This document shows positions 16,918 through 25,408 of a DNA stretch of 36,753 nt, piece after piece. The translations under genes were made by a program, and so were the position numbers. This stretch comes from Pseudoflavonifractor capillosus (GTDB taxonomy: Bacteria > Bacillota > Clostridia > Oscillospirales > Oscillospiraceae). The stretch is from the NCBI RefSeq assembly GCF_016902575.1, contig NZ_JACSNZ010000018.1, forward strand, positions 1 through 36,753, read 5' to 3'. Positions within the stretch are counted from its first letter, which is position 1, and each line of letters begins with the position of its first letter. The notes beneath the pieces were generated by a model. The model saw only the letters and a program-made list of their open reading frames with translations, did not search any database and was not told the DNA's origin.

Positions 16918-19032
16918 TCAACTGGCCAAGCCCGCACTTCCTTTGGGTGAAAGACTCTTTGTGGCTTTGTCGTACAGCCAGCCCAGCAGACAGCCCACTG
17001 CCACATCAAAGATGACGGCCACACCCAGGTAACAGATGTTCTCTCCGGTCACCACTTTGGTCAGAACAGGAGCCAAAAGCCAGGACTCCAGCAGAACATG
17101 GGTAATGAGAATCCAAATGCTGTGCCGTCCCGCTGTTTTCACGATCTGTTGAAACACCTGAGGAATGGCGGAATTGGCCACATACTCACACAGCAGATAC
17201 AGCAGCAGGGTGGCGCACACCGCACCCAATATGCCGTAGGTATAGGGCTGGTATCTCCTGATGGCAATCTCGATGCCGCCGCAACTGACGCTGTATGCCC
17301 AGGGAAGCACCAACAGGAAGTAACATTGGGGATGGTTTTTCAGCCACAAGAGCAGCCCTCGTTCCCGTATGACCTTTCCCATATGGTATGGCACCAGAAG
17401 ATACAACGCCACATCCAGACTCCAGGGCAGCCACCATCCCGCCTCTCCCAGCCAGATTCCACACACGGCACCCAGCACCACCAGAATGGTGAGCCGCTTG
17501 GGAAAATACGTTTGCAGGGCACTATACACCACACGCACCAGCAGCAACATCAAGATAAAGTACACCGGCCCAATGGATGCCACATCCACAAACACTCTTT
17601 TAGAAAAACTCATGGACAAGGCCGCATCCCGGATGCTGGCCCATACAGGAGCGCCCTGAACCAGGGTGTTTTGCATCACATGGCCCACCGAGAAGATGAG
17701 GTAGGGCAAAATCAACGTGGGAACATCCTTTTTCAGGCGTTGAAGGGGCGTACACGGTTTGTAGAACAGGCCGGACAGCACCACAAACCCCACCATATGG
17801 AAGGAATAGACGATGACACGAAACTCCTCTGCCACGGTATATTGTCCCACAATCATCAGCACGATCAATATGCCCTTGGCCATGTCCACGCTGACCATAC
17901 GGTGGCCAGCTGCCTCTGGCTTGGGCGTAATAGGTCGCCGCTTCAACCAGTTGGACAGGGCCACCACACACACTGCCATAGCATAGACCACAATCAGAGT
18001 CAGCGCCGTTTGGACGGAAAAATGCACCACGACATACCCGTGATCCATCTGGAGGATCCGCTCCGGGATGCGCCCCATGATGTTGTCCATCAACGGTGTG
18101 ATATATCTGCCCCACGTCTCCATCTGCACCAGGTGCACCGAGAGGAAGATGGCAGAGTATCGACCCGTATAGGCCAGGATCCGGCTCCCGGACAGGATGC
18201 GAGACAGTCCATACACCAGCAGACAGCCACTGAGCCCCACCACCGTGGAGAGCACCGGGTCAGTCATATATGCCCCAACAAAGTAGGTGGTGACCCTGGC
18301 CGCAACTCCACCTGCGAATAGTATCGCAGCAACCACATAGTGTATGGGGCGAATTTTGGACAATAAGTCACAGGATTTGATGTCATGGCCCAGCAAAAGA
18401 AATAAAACGGCCATCATGCCAGACTGTATGCTAAAGGGCATCCACCCCAACGACACACTCATCTGGGCCAGGAACACCAGGCCTGCACCGATGGGGTACC
18501 GATACTTGGCGGCATAGTTCAAAATCAGCTGAGCGCCCATGATAGCAAAAAACGTGGCGGGAAAGAACCAGATGGCACCAATGCGGGAGGGCAGCTGTAT
18601 CACACCCAGGGTACACAAGTCCCCTGACCCTGCAAAGCTTCGCATCAGGTCATTGGCCACCAGCTGAGTGACCGAACCCACACTTCTGTTGTCCAGCAAC
18701 AGGTTGAACACATCCAAGGCCATGACAGCCACACAGGTGAGGAAATAGGGCTTCATCAGCCTTCCAAATTTGGATGCCACATATTCCCCCGTGAGGGGTT
18801 TTACCTTCAGGGTATAGCCGCTGAGCAAAAAGAACATCATCAGGTGAAACGGGAATACCAGACGATTCACCTGATCCTGGCCCTGGTGTCCCAGGATGAC
18901 AGCCAGCATGGAGATTCCCTTGGCCACATCGATCCACAGTTCCCGCTGGCTCTGCCTGGATTGGCTGCCCAGGCATTCCATGGCCCCGGGCTGATGCTTG
19001 ATCTCCCGGGTATCGGCTATTTTCTCGTTCAT
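16918..19032 (-). CDS. Tandem (duplicated) family 3 acyltransferase, membrane protein
   Basis: A 704-residue protein made of two acyltransferase-3-like halves, about 30-350 and 375-690, each with around ten hydrophobic segments. The first half opens with RELWIDVAKGISMLAVILGH and FPFHLMMFFLLSGY; the second repeats this as RMVSVDMAKGILIVLMIVGQ and YSFHMVGFVVLSG. The family transfers acyl groups, often acetyl, to extracellular sugars. The family His of the GH motif is kept in the first half but is Gln in the second, so the second half may be inactive or structural. The gene is last in its operon, with ATGA overlap to prmA and no clear terminator. The substrate is unknown. Confidence 0.82.
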   Translation of the reverse strand: MNEKIADTREIKHQPGAMECLGSQSRQSQRELWIDVAKGISMLAVILGHQGQDQVNRLVFPFHLMMFFLLSGYTLKVKPLTGEYVASKFGRLMKPYFLTCVAVMALDVFNLLLDNRSVGSVTQLVANDLMRSFAGSGDLCTLGVIQLPSRIGAIWFFPATFFAIMGAQLILNYAAKYRYPIGAGLVFLAQMSVSLGWMPFSIQSGMMAVLFLLLGHDIKSCDLLSKIRPIHYVVAAILFAGGVAARVTTYFVGAYMTDPVLSTVVGLSGCLLVYGLSRILSGSRILAYTGRYSAIFLSVHLVQMETWGRYITPLMDNIMGRIPERILQMDHGYVVVHFSVQTALTLIVVYAMAVCVVALSNWLKRRPITPKPEAAGHRMVSVDMAKGILIVLMIVGQYTVAEEFRVIVYSFHMVGFVVLSGLFYKPCTPLQRLKKDVPTLILPYLIFSVGHVMQNTLVQGAPVWASIRDAALSMSFSKRVFVDVASIGPVYFILMLLLVRVVYSALQTYFPKRLTILVVLGAVCGIWLGEAGWWLPWSLDVALYLLVPYHMGKVIRERGLLLWLKNHPQCYFLLVLPWAYSVSCGGIEIAIRRYQPYTYGILGAVCATLLLYLLCEYVANSAIPQVFQQIVKTAGRHSIWILITHVLLESWLLAPVLTKVVTGENICYLGVAVIFDVAVGCLLGWLYDKATKSLSPKGSAGLAS

Positions 19033-19970
19033 CGTCTCGCCTCGTAGGCAAACCAGCCCTTGCGTTCCAGCTTGCGGGTAATTCTCCAGCCGTTTTGCTC
19101 CAGAGCCTGGGCCACTTCCTCCGCCCGGGTGTCGATGATGCCCGAACAGAGGAACACCCCGTCAGGAGTCAAAAATCGGTGGGCCACAGCGGACAGGGGG
19201 ATGATGACATCCGCCACAATATTGGCCAGCACCACCTGGTTTTGCCCAGGCCGCAGCTGGTCGCCAAACTTCTGGTCGGCCAAAACATTGCCTGCCAGCA
19301 CGGTGAGCCGGTCTTTGCCGATGCCGTTCATGGCGGCGTTTTCATAGGCCACATCCACCGCCTTGGGGTCGATATCCACCCCCACGGCGTGCTCCGCCCC
19401 CAGCCCCAGGGCGGCAATGGCCAGAATGCCGGAGCCGCAGCCCAGATCCAGCAGCTTCTCGCCGCCGTGGATGTGGTGCTCCATCAGCTCCAGGCACAGC
19501 TGGGTGGTGGGGTGGGAGCCGGTGCCGAAGGTGAGGCCGGGATTTAAGTACAGGGGCACCCGTCCGTCGGGGATGGGCTGGCCCTTCATCCACTCGGGGA
19601 CGATGTACACCCGCTTTCCCACCGGGATGGGCTGATAGTACTTCTGCCAGGAGGTGGCCCAGTCCTCCTCCCGCAGGGAGACGGTCTGCGGCTCATACGC
19701 CTCCAGGCCCCGGAGGGCGGCACGCATCTGGGCCTCCCCCTCCTCAGAGTCCGGGACGTAGAATTTCACCCGGCTGGCCCCCTTCATGCGCTTTGCCAAA
19801 TCCTCATCTACATAGTCCCAATATTGTCTGTTCTGCTCCAAAAACCGGAGAAATTCTCCCTCTTCCTCCACCACCAGCCCGGTCATGCCGTTGCCGGTGA
19901 GGGTGTCACACACTTCCTCCATGGCGGATGCGGGGACGGGGAGGGTCACTTCCAACCACTGCTGGCTCAT
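19029..19970 (-). CDS. prmA: Ribosomal protein L11 methyltransferase
   Basis: A 313-residue SAM-dependent methyltransferase of the PrmA family, which methylates Lys side chains and the N-terminus of L11. The N-terminal substrate-recruiting domain is followed by the motif LDLGCGSGILAIAALGLGA and VGVDIDPKAVDVA, and by ANIVADVIIPL, the family's catalytic-loop region. ATG with GAGGAAG upstream. It lies 36 bases after gatD-like and overlaps the acyltransferase gene by 4 bases. Confidence 0.93.
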   Translation of the reverse strand: MSQQWLEVTLPVPASAMEEVCDTLTGNGMTGLVVEEEGEFLRFLEQNRQYWDYVDEDLAKRMKGASRVKFYVPDSEEGEAQMRAALRGLEAYEPQTVSLREEDWATSWQKYYQPIPVGKRVYIVPEWMKGQPIPDGRVPLYLNPGLTFGTGSHPTTQLCLELMEHHIHGGEKLLDLGCGSGILAIAALGLGAEHAVGVDIDPKAVDVAYENAAMNGIGKDRLTVLAGNVLADQKFGDQLRPGQNQVVLANIVADVIIPLSAVAHRFLTPDGVFLCSGIIDTRAEEVAQALEQNGWRITRKLERKGWFAYEARR

Positions 19971-20006
19971 ACGTCCACTTCCTCTCTCTGTGGGGTCACA
20001 GTCCCA

Positions 20007-20708
20007 TCACTTCAAAATGTCGCCCAGGGTGTACTCCAGGGCGGTGCGCTCCAGGGTATCGTCGTAGTCCCCCATTTCCTCCCCCAGCAGCTGGGTGAGC
20101 ATCCGCCGGGCAAAGGCGGGGTTTTTCACCAGTACCGGACCCAGCATCCACGTGCCGTAGTAGTTGTGCAGCCGATGTCCCTCGGTGTTTTGGGGAAACC
20201 GGGGGGACTGGGTGCGGGGGTGGATGTGAAACACCGGGGTCTGGCCGCTCTCTTGGGAGAGGTAGCAGGTGCGGTTGACAAAGCCGTAGCACAGCTCCTG
20301 AGGCTCCCCATCCAGATGGCCCACCACGTCGGCGATGTCCACCTGGCCCGTCTCGGTGGCGGTGTAGTCCAGGACGCCAGCACAGCTCACCCCGTCATAG
20401 TCCCGGCCAAAGAGCACCTGGGCAGATCCCGTGGCCAGCACCAGGCCGCCCCCTTGGATATACGCCTGAAGCTGGGAGGCATAGCCGCTGAGATGCTCCG
20501 CTGCCGCCTTCAGATTTCTGGCCTTGCCTGGGCCCACATATACCAGGTCCACACCTTCAAAATCCACGGTGTCCCCCAGGCCCACAGTTTTCACCTGGCA
20601 GCTGTGTCCCATCTCCTCCAGCCGTTTTCTCAGCAGCAACAGGTTCCCGCTGTCCCCATACAAATCCAACAGCTGAGGGTACAGCCACAATATGGTTACC
20701 GTTTTCAT
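20007..20708 (-). CDS. GatD-like class I glutamine amidotransferase lacking catalytic Cys and His
   Basis: A 233-residue CobB/CobQ-type glutaminase-fold protein, the usual partner of MurT. MurT/GatD amidates the D-Glu of lipid II to D-isoglutamine using ammonia from glutamine. The fold is recognisable from LYPQLLDLYGDSGN, VYVGPGKAR, GVLDYTATETG and YGTWMLGPVLVKNP. The nucleophile motif CGGYQ reads TGSAQ here (Thr93 in the Cys place), and the LHGP motif reads MLGP (Leu189 in the His place). As written it should not hydrolyse glutamine; it may use free ammonia, scaffold MurT or have another role. Start ATGA overlap with murT supports coupling. The symbol is left empty because activity is in doubt. 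Confidence 0.8.
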   Translation of the reverse strand: MKTVTILWLYPQLLDLYGDSGNLLLLRKRLEEMGHSCQVKTVGLGDTVDFEGVDLVYVGPGKARNLKAAAEHLSGYASQLQAYIQGGGLVLATGSAQVLFGRDYDGVSCAGVLDYTATETGQVDIADVVGHLDGEPQELCYGFVNRTCYLSQESGQTPVFHIHPRTQSPRFPQNTEGHRLHNYYGTWMLGPVLVKNPAFARRMLTQLLGEEMGDYDDTLERTALEYTLGDILK

Positions 20709-22012
20709 CCCTTCAGCACCTCCAGTACCGCCTTGGCATCATACAGCTCGGTCATCAGGCACAAGGTGCCCTGGGTTTTGTCCACCGCTTGCTTGACTTG
20801 AGCCATGTCCCGCTCCACCTGCACCTGCTGGGGGTCAAACCCAGCCAGAGACAGGCGCACCGCCAGGTCGTAGGCCCGTGGCCCCACGCACACCACCGAG
20901 GACACCCCATCCCGCAGCCGCTCAAAGCTCACGTCATACAGCCAAGTGGTGTCCTTGTTGTTGGTGTGGTTGATGTCCCCCACGTACACCAGCACGGTCT
21001 TCTCCCCGGGCATAGACAGCACATGGGAGATGGACTGGTCGAAGGAGACGGGATTTTGATTCTTGGACAAAATCATCACCGCTTTTCGCCCTTCGATCTC
21101 CATCTCGTCGTACCGTTCCTTCATCAGCTTGAACTGGGAGATGGCTCGGGCTGCATCTGCGGGGGCGATGCCCAGCTCACAGCAGGCACTCACCGCCCCG
21201 GCAATGTTGAACAGGTTGAACACGCTCTTGTAGTCGGTGTGAATGGGGTACTCACCCAGATAGAAATTGCCGCTGTCCACATCCACCTGGTCAAAGAAGT
21301 AGGTGGCCACAGGGGATTGATAGCCGCAGTGGGGGCAGTGGAAGCGGCCAATGTGGTTGTAGTGAAAATATTCATACTCCAGCTTGTGCAGACAGGCGGG
21401 GCAGGCCTTGGCGTCGTGGGTGATGTTGACGCTCTCGGGGGTGGACTGGCTGGTGCGGTCCACATCGTAGTACACCCGGGGGTTGTTGGGCGCCAGGCGG
21501 GCGCTGATGGGGTCGCTGGCGTTGAGGATCAGCTTCACCGACGGGGCAATGGCCTCATGGAGCTTTTCCACGATCACATCCACATTGCCGTTGCGGGTCA
21601 GCTGGTCCCGGAACAGGTTGGTGACAAGGAGATAGTCCGGGGCGAAGTGGCGGAAAATCAGGCGGGAATACCGCTCATCCACCTCCAAAACCACAAAATC
21701 CTCCTCAATCCGGCCGGACAAGGTGCTGCTGGTCAGCAGAGTGGTGGCCACACCCCCCAGCAGATTGGAGCCTTTGGCGTTGTGGGCCACCGTTTTCCCG
21801 TTCTCCCGCAGGATGTGGGCCACCATGTTGGAGGTGCTGGTCTTGCCGTTGGAGCCGGTAACACCCAGAATGGTGCCCCGGAACCGGAAGTGGGCCAACA
21901 GATCCGGGCAAATCTTCAAGGCCACCGCTCCGGGGGCATTGGTGCCCCGTTTGGTCAGCTTACCCAGGGCGGCCAGGGCCTTGCCCACCAGTAATGCCAG
22001 TGTAAATCTCAT
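20705..22012 (-). CDS. murT: MurT-type Mur ligase family protein (lipid II isoglutaminyl synthase subunit)
   Basis: A 435-residue Mur-ligase-like protein with Walker A GVTGSNGKTSTSNMVAHIL near the N-terminus, the MurT-specific Cys4 zinc ribbon (CPAC...CPHC, about 200-225) and the C-terminal DUF1727 part with SKNQNPVSFDQS and VCVGPRAYDLAVRL. It should activate the D-Glu carboxylate of lipid II with ATP; amidation needs the GatD partner. The ATG at 22012 is used, but an in-frame GTG three codons upstream, closer to AGGAAAGGA, is equally possible. It lies 20 bases after mnmG. Confidence 0.9.
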   Translation of the reverse strand: MRFTLALLVGKALAALGKLTKRGTNAPGAVALKICPDLLAHFRFRGTILGVTGSNGKTSTSNMVAHILRENGKTVAHNAKGSNLLGGVATTLLTSSTLSGRIEEDFVVLEVDERYSRLIFRHFAPDYLLVTNLFRDQLTRNGNVDVIVEKLHEAIAPSVKLILNASDPISARLAPNNPRVYYDVDRTSQSTPESVNITHDAKACPACLHKLEYEYFHYNHIGRFHCPHCGYQSPVATYFFDQVDVDSGNFYLGEYPIHTDYKSVFNLFNIAGAVSACCELGIAPADAARAISQFKLMKERYDEMEIEGRKAVMILSKNQNPVSFDQSISHVLSMPGEKTVLVYVGDINHTNNKDTTWLYDVSFERLRDGVSSVVCVGPRAYDLAVRLSLAGFDPQQVQVERDMAQVKQAVDKTQGTLCLMTELYDAKAVLEVLKG

Positions 22013-22031
22013 AACATCCACATTTCCTTTC

Positions 22032-23921
22032 CTATGACTGTCCCTGGGACAGGTCATGCTGTTCCAGCCAAATCATCAATGCGGTCAGATCCGCCGGGCT
22101 CACCCCGCTGATGCGCCCCGCCTGCCCCAGGTTCAGGGGGCAAATCTGGCTCAGCTTCTGCCGGGCCTCCAGCCGCAGGCCCTGGATGGCCTGATAGTCA
22201 ATGCCCTGAGGGATGGCCCGCCGCTCCAGCTTGGCCATGTCAGAGACCTGCCGCATCTGTCGGTCAATGTACCCCTGGTACTTCACCGAAATTTCCACTT
22301 GCTGCGCAATTTCTGTGGAAATCTCACCCCGTTCCCCGTCAAAGGGGGTCAGGTCGGCGTATGTCACCCGGGGTCGGCGGAGCAAATCCGCCAATCTGGC
22401 CCCGTGGGGGCAGGGTGGCTCCCCTCTGGAGGCCAGCATTTCATCCAGGGCCGGGGAGGGAGCCGCCCCGGTATGCTCCAGCCGTTTGGCCTCCCGCTCC
22501 ACCGCCTTGTATTTTTCCTCTACTTCCCGCATCCGTTCCTCACTCACCAGCCCCACCCGGTACCCCAAGTGGCACAGACGCTGGTCGGCGTTGTCCTGGC
22601 GGTGGATGAGGCGGTACTCGGTGCGGGAGGTCATCATGCGGTAGGGCTCCTCGGTGCCCTTGGTGACCAAATCGTCGATCAAGACCCCGATGTACCCGTC
22701 CCCCCGGCTGAGAATCAGGGGCGGCTCGCCTTTCAGCTTCAAGGCGGCGTTGATGCCTGCAACCAGTCCCTGGGCGGCGGCCTCCTCATATCCGGAGGAG
22801 CCGTTGAACTGCCCCGCCCCGTACAGGCCGGGCACAGTCTTGAACTCCAAAGTGGGCAGCAGCTGGGTGGGGTCCACGCAGTCGTACTCGATGGCGTAGG
22901 CCGGGCGGGTCATCTCCGCCTGCTCCAGGCCGGGAATGGTGTGGAGCATGTCCACCTGCACCTGCTCGGGCAGGGAGGAGGAGAAGCCCTGGATATACAG
23001 CTCCTCCGTATTCAGCCCCATGGGCTCAATGAACAGCTGGTGCCGCTGTTTGTCTGGGAACCGCTCCACCTTCGTCTCAATGGAGGGGCAGTACCGGGGG
23101 CCTACCCCCTGGATGGTTCCGTCATACAGGGGGGACTGGTTCCAGTTTGCCCGGATGATCTCGTGGGTGGTCTCGTTGGTGTAGGTGAGGTAGCACACCG
23201 CCTGGTTGCGGGGCGGCTCCTTTGTGGTAAAGGAGAATGGCACCACCTCTTCATCCCCCTCTTGCAGCTCCATGTGGGAGAAGTCCACGCTGCGGCGGTG
23301 GACTCTGGGGGGTGTGCCCGTCTTGAATCGGCGCAGAGAAAGCCCCAGCCGCTCCAGACAGGCGGACAGAGACTGAGCCGCCGCCATGCCGTCAGGCCCC
23401 GAGTCCCGCACCACAGGGCCGATGATGGTGCGGCCCTTCAAATAGGTGCCGCTGGCAATGATGGCGGCCTTCACCCCATAGGTGGCTCCCGTCTCGGTGA
23501 CCACGGCTCGCACCGCTCCCCCTTCGTCGGTGAGGATGTCCACCACCTCTCCCTGCTTCACCCACAGGTTGGGCTGCTGCTCCAGGGTGTGCTTGCACAC
23601 CTCCTGGTACCGTCTCCGGTCTGCCTGGGCCCGCAGGGACCACACGGCGGGGCCTTTGCCCCGGTTGAGCATCCGGTACTGGATGCAGGCGGCGTCGGCG
23701 GCTTTGGCCATTTCGCCCCCCAATGCGTCAATTTCCCGCACCAGGTGGCCCTTGCCGGTGCCGCCGATGGCGGGGTTGCAGGGCATGTTGCCCACGGCAT
23801 CCAGATTGATGGTGAAGCACAGGGTGCGCAGACCCAGCCGGGCGGCGGCTAAGGCCGCCTCAATGCCGGCGTGGCCCGCCCCAATGACGGCAATATCAAA
23901 TTGTCCTGCTTGATAGGGCAT
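22032..23921 (-). CDS. mnmG: tRNA uridine 5-carboxymethylaminomethyl modification enzyme MnmG
   Basis: A 629-residue FAD-binding MnmG (GidA). The dinucleotide motif is [19 protein letters not shown] near residue 11, followed by [20 protein letters not shown] and, later, [21 protein letters not shown] and the C-terminal tRNA/MnmE-binding helices. With MnmE it adds the carboxymethylaminomethyl group to U34 of several tRNAs, using methylene-THF or glycine. mnmE is not in the window. ATG with AAAAAGGA nine bases upstream. It is the first gene of the 23921-16918 operon. Confidence 0.96.
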   Translation of the reverse strand: MPYQAGQFDIAVIGAGHAGIEAALAAARLGLRTLCFTINLDAVGNMPCNPAIGGTGKGHLVREIDALGGEMAKAADAACIQYRMLNRGKGPAVWSLRAQADRRRYQEVCKHTLEQQPNLWVKQGEVVDILTDEGGAVRAVVTETGATYGVKAAIIASGTYLKGRTIIGPVVRDSGPDGMAAAQSLSACLERLGLSLRRFKTGTPPRVHRRSVDFSHMELQEGDEEVVPFSFTTKEPPRNQAVCYLTYTNETTHEIIRANWNQSPLYDGTIQGVGPRYCPSIETKVERFPDKQRHQLFIEPMGLNTEELYIQGFSSSLPEQVQVDMLHTIPGLEQAEMTRPAYAIEYDCVDPTQLLPTLEFKTVPGLYGAGQFNGSSGYEEAAAQGLVAGINAALKLKGEPPLILSRGDGYIGVLIDDLVTKGTEEPYRMMTSRTEYRLIHRQDNADQRLCHLGYRVGLVSEERMREVEEKYKAVEREAKRLEHTGAAPSPALDEMLASRGEPPCPHGARLADLLRRPRVTYADLTPFDGERGEISTEIAQQVEISVKYQGYIDRQMRQVSDMAKLERRAIPQGIDYQAIQGLRLEARQKLSQICPLNLGQAGRISGVSPADLTALMIWLEQHDLSQGQS

Positions 23922-23946
23922 AACAACAAGTCCTTTTTCTATGAAT

Positions 23947-23963
23947 CCAGCGTGAAACGCTGG
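23947..23963. other. Small hairpin in the mnmG leader
   Basis: CCAGCG-tgaaa-CGCTGG forms a 6-bp stem within the expected mnmG 5' untranslated region, about 25 bases before the start codon. Its role is unknown. Confidence 0.4.
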
Positions 23964-23999
23964 TTTATGACAGTTGTGGGGAGTCTGTCCGGCCCCAAT

Positions 24000-24029
24000 A
24001 TCTTAGGCGAAAATTTGCTCCCCTGGCAA
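24000..24029 (-). promoter_or_regulatory. Probable promoter of the mnmG operon
   Basis: Minus strand TTGCCA (24024-24029), an 18-base spacer and TAAGAT (24000-24005). The -35 lies inside the outer edge of repeat copy B, so the element may supply part of the promoter. Confidence 0.6.
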
Positions 24030-24514
24030 GGGGAGACGCGCTCCGCTGGGGTCTATTTTTGAGCGGCCAAAAATAGACGAAAAAGCCGCCTAGGGGTTGC
24101 GCCCCTAGGTACCCTGCTTAGGTCAGAAGCCCTGGGCTGCTGGAGCAACCCAAACCGGCCCAGGGGTAAACCGATACTCTGTGCCGCTACATCCGCTGCC
24201 GCTCACCGTCCCAGTGAAGAAAGCACCTGCCTCAGAAGAACAGGGCCTGCCGTAGGTGATTTCTGTCAGTCTACTGCCAAACCAGACGCTGTTACCAAAG
24301 AAGCACCCTATTCCTACACGGAAGGTATCAGCGGCAACGACGCAAGGAGTAGAGACTGTGCCCAGTACCTCAGCGTCGGTGGGGGATGCTCCAGCACTCC
24401 GCAAGATGCCCAGGGGGGTACCTAGGGGGGAACGCCCTAGGCGGGTTTTGGTTCCTTTTGCCCGAACAAAAGGAACCCCCAGCGGGGAGCGTCCCCACCA
24501 GGCCGGAGGGCTTG
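24014..24514. repeat. Dispersed structured repeat, divergent copy B
   Basis: The ends carry the family 12-mer CGCTCCGCTGGG at 24039-24050 and its inverse at 24478-24491 (with two extra G). The left hairpin is GTCTATTTTTG-agcggc-CAAAAATAGAC; the right is GGTTCCTTTTG-cccgaa-CAAAAGGAACC. The second helices are CCTAGGGG/CCCCTAGG at the left and CCTAGGG/CCCTAGG at the right, so this copy has the same class of second hairpin on both sides, unlike A, C and D. The core of about 320 bases is less GC-rich and does not match the other copies by eye. It lies between the metallophosphoesterase and mnmG. An ORF at 24123-24404 (-) begins with TTG and lacks a ribosome-binding site. Confidence 0.8.
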
Positions 24515-24547
24515 AACAAATTTCTTGGCAGGCGCAAGCCCTCTCCG

Positions 24548-25408
24548 TCAGCCCTGACGGGCTGCCACTAGTTCCAACACGGAGATCTCCGGCCGGTTGA
24601 ACAGCCGAAACCCGGGGATGGGGGTGGTGTTGTTGCCCAACCCCCGGGTGGCGTACAAGGTGCTGTCCCCCAGGGTGTACACACCAGACGTCCAGGTGGG
24701 GAAGAACTGCCGACCGGGGCCAAACACCCCGTCGGTAAAGGGCAGGCGCACAATGCCCCCATGGGCATGGCCCGCCAAAATGAGATCGTAGCCGCAGGCG
24801 GCGTATCGGTCAAACAGGTTGCTGCGGTGGGCCAAAAGAATGGTACACAGCCCTGGGTGGGCCGCCTCCAGTTCCTCATACAGCTCCCCGGGGGGCTTCT
24901 GGTCGGCGTAGCCGTTGGGGTCGTCCACCCCTGCCAACACCACCGAATCGCCCCCCCGCTCCAGCAGAATGTACTGGTTGGACAGCACCGTCACCCCGTT
25001 TTCCCTCAAAATCTCCTTGGTCTGACCCACGTCTCCCACCGCCCACTCGTGGTTTCCCGTGACATAGTAGGTGGGGGCAATGGCGGACAGGCCCTGGGCC
25101 AGGGCGGGGAGGATGTCACGCTGGTGGGCCTGGTCGATGACATCCCCGGTGAGGGCGATGAGCTCCGGCTCTGCCTGTGCCACCCGCTCCAGCAGCTGCC
25201 GGTGGTCGTCCCCATACACATGGCCGTGGAGATCGGACAGGTGGACCACACGCATTCCCTCAAACCCCTGGGGCAGGCCAGTCACCGGCACCTGGGTGCA
25301 GGTCACCTCCAGCCCCCACTGCTGCCAGCTGAGAAAGGCGGCTCCCCCCAGAATCACCGCCACTGCACCCAGGGCAGCGCCCAGGGTGCGCAGAGGTTTA
25401 ATCTTCAT
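24548..25408 (-). CDS. Calcineurin-like metallophosphoesterase, membrane-anchored
   Basis: A 286-residue protein of the YkuE/YaeI type. An N-terminal membrane anchor (about 8-28) precedes the metallophosphoesterase domain, with DLHG (59-62), TGDVID (87-92), GNHE (118-121), LAHRSN and GHAHGG (213-218) as metal ligands. Relatives act outside the membrane as phosphodiesterases, for example on UDP-diacylglucosamine or other phosphoesters; the substrate is unknown here. The start lies within the last codons of the helicase gene (11-base overlap) and has no good Shine-Dalgarno, which suggests translational coupling. It is last in the aroK-like/helicase operon. Confidence 0.88.
   Translation of the reverse strand: MKIKPLRTLGAALGAVAVILGGAAFLSWQQWGLEVTCTQVPVTGLPQGFEGMRVVHLSDLHGHVYGDDHRQLLERVAQAEPELIALTGDVIDQAHQRDILPALAQGLSAIAPTYYVTGNHEWAVGDVGQTKEILRENGVTVLSNQYILLERGGDSVVLAGVDDPNGYADQKPPGELYEELEAAHPGLCTILLAHRSNLFDRYAACGYDLILAGHAHGGIVRLPFTDGVFGPGRQFFPTWTSGVYTLGDSTLYATRGLGNNTTPIPGFRLFNRPEISVLELVAARQG

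Noticed and set aside
22056-23852. Long open frame antisense to mnmG
   Set aside because: MnmG is unambiguous on the other strand and the antisense product has no recognisable features.
24123-24404. 93-codon frame on the minus strand in the core of repeat copy B
   Set aside because: TTG start, no Shine-Dalgarno, no recognisable domain. It is the least implausible ORF in the repeats, so it deserves one database search, but I cannot support it as a gene.
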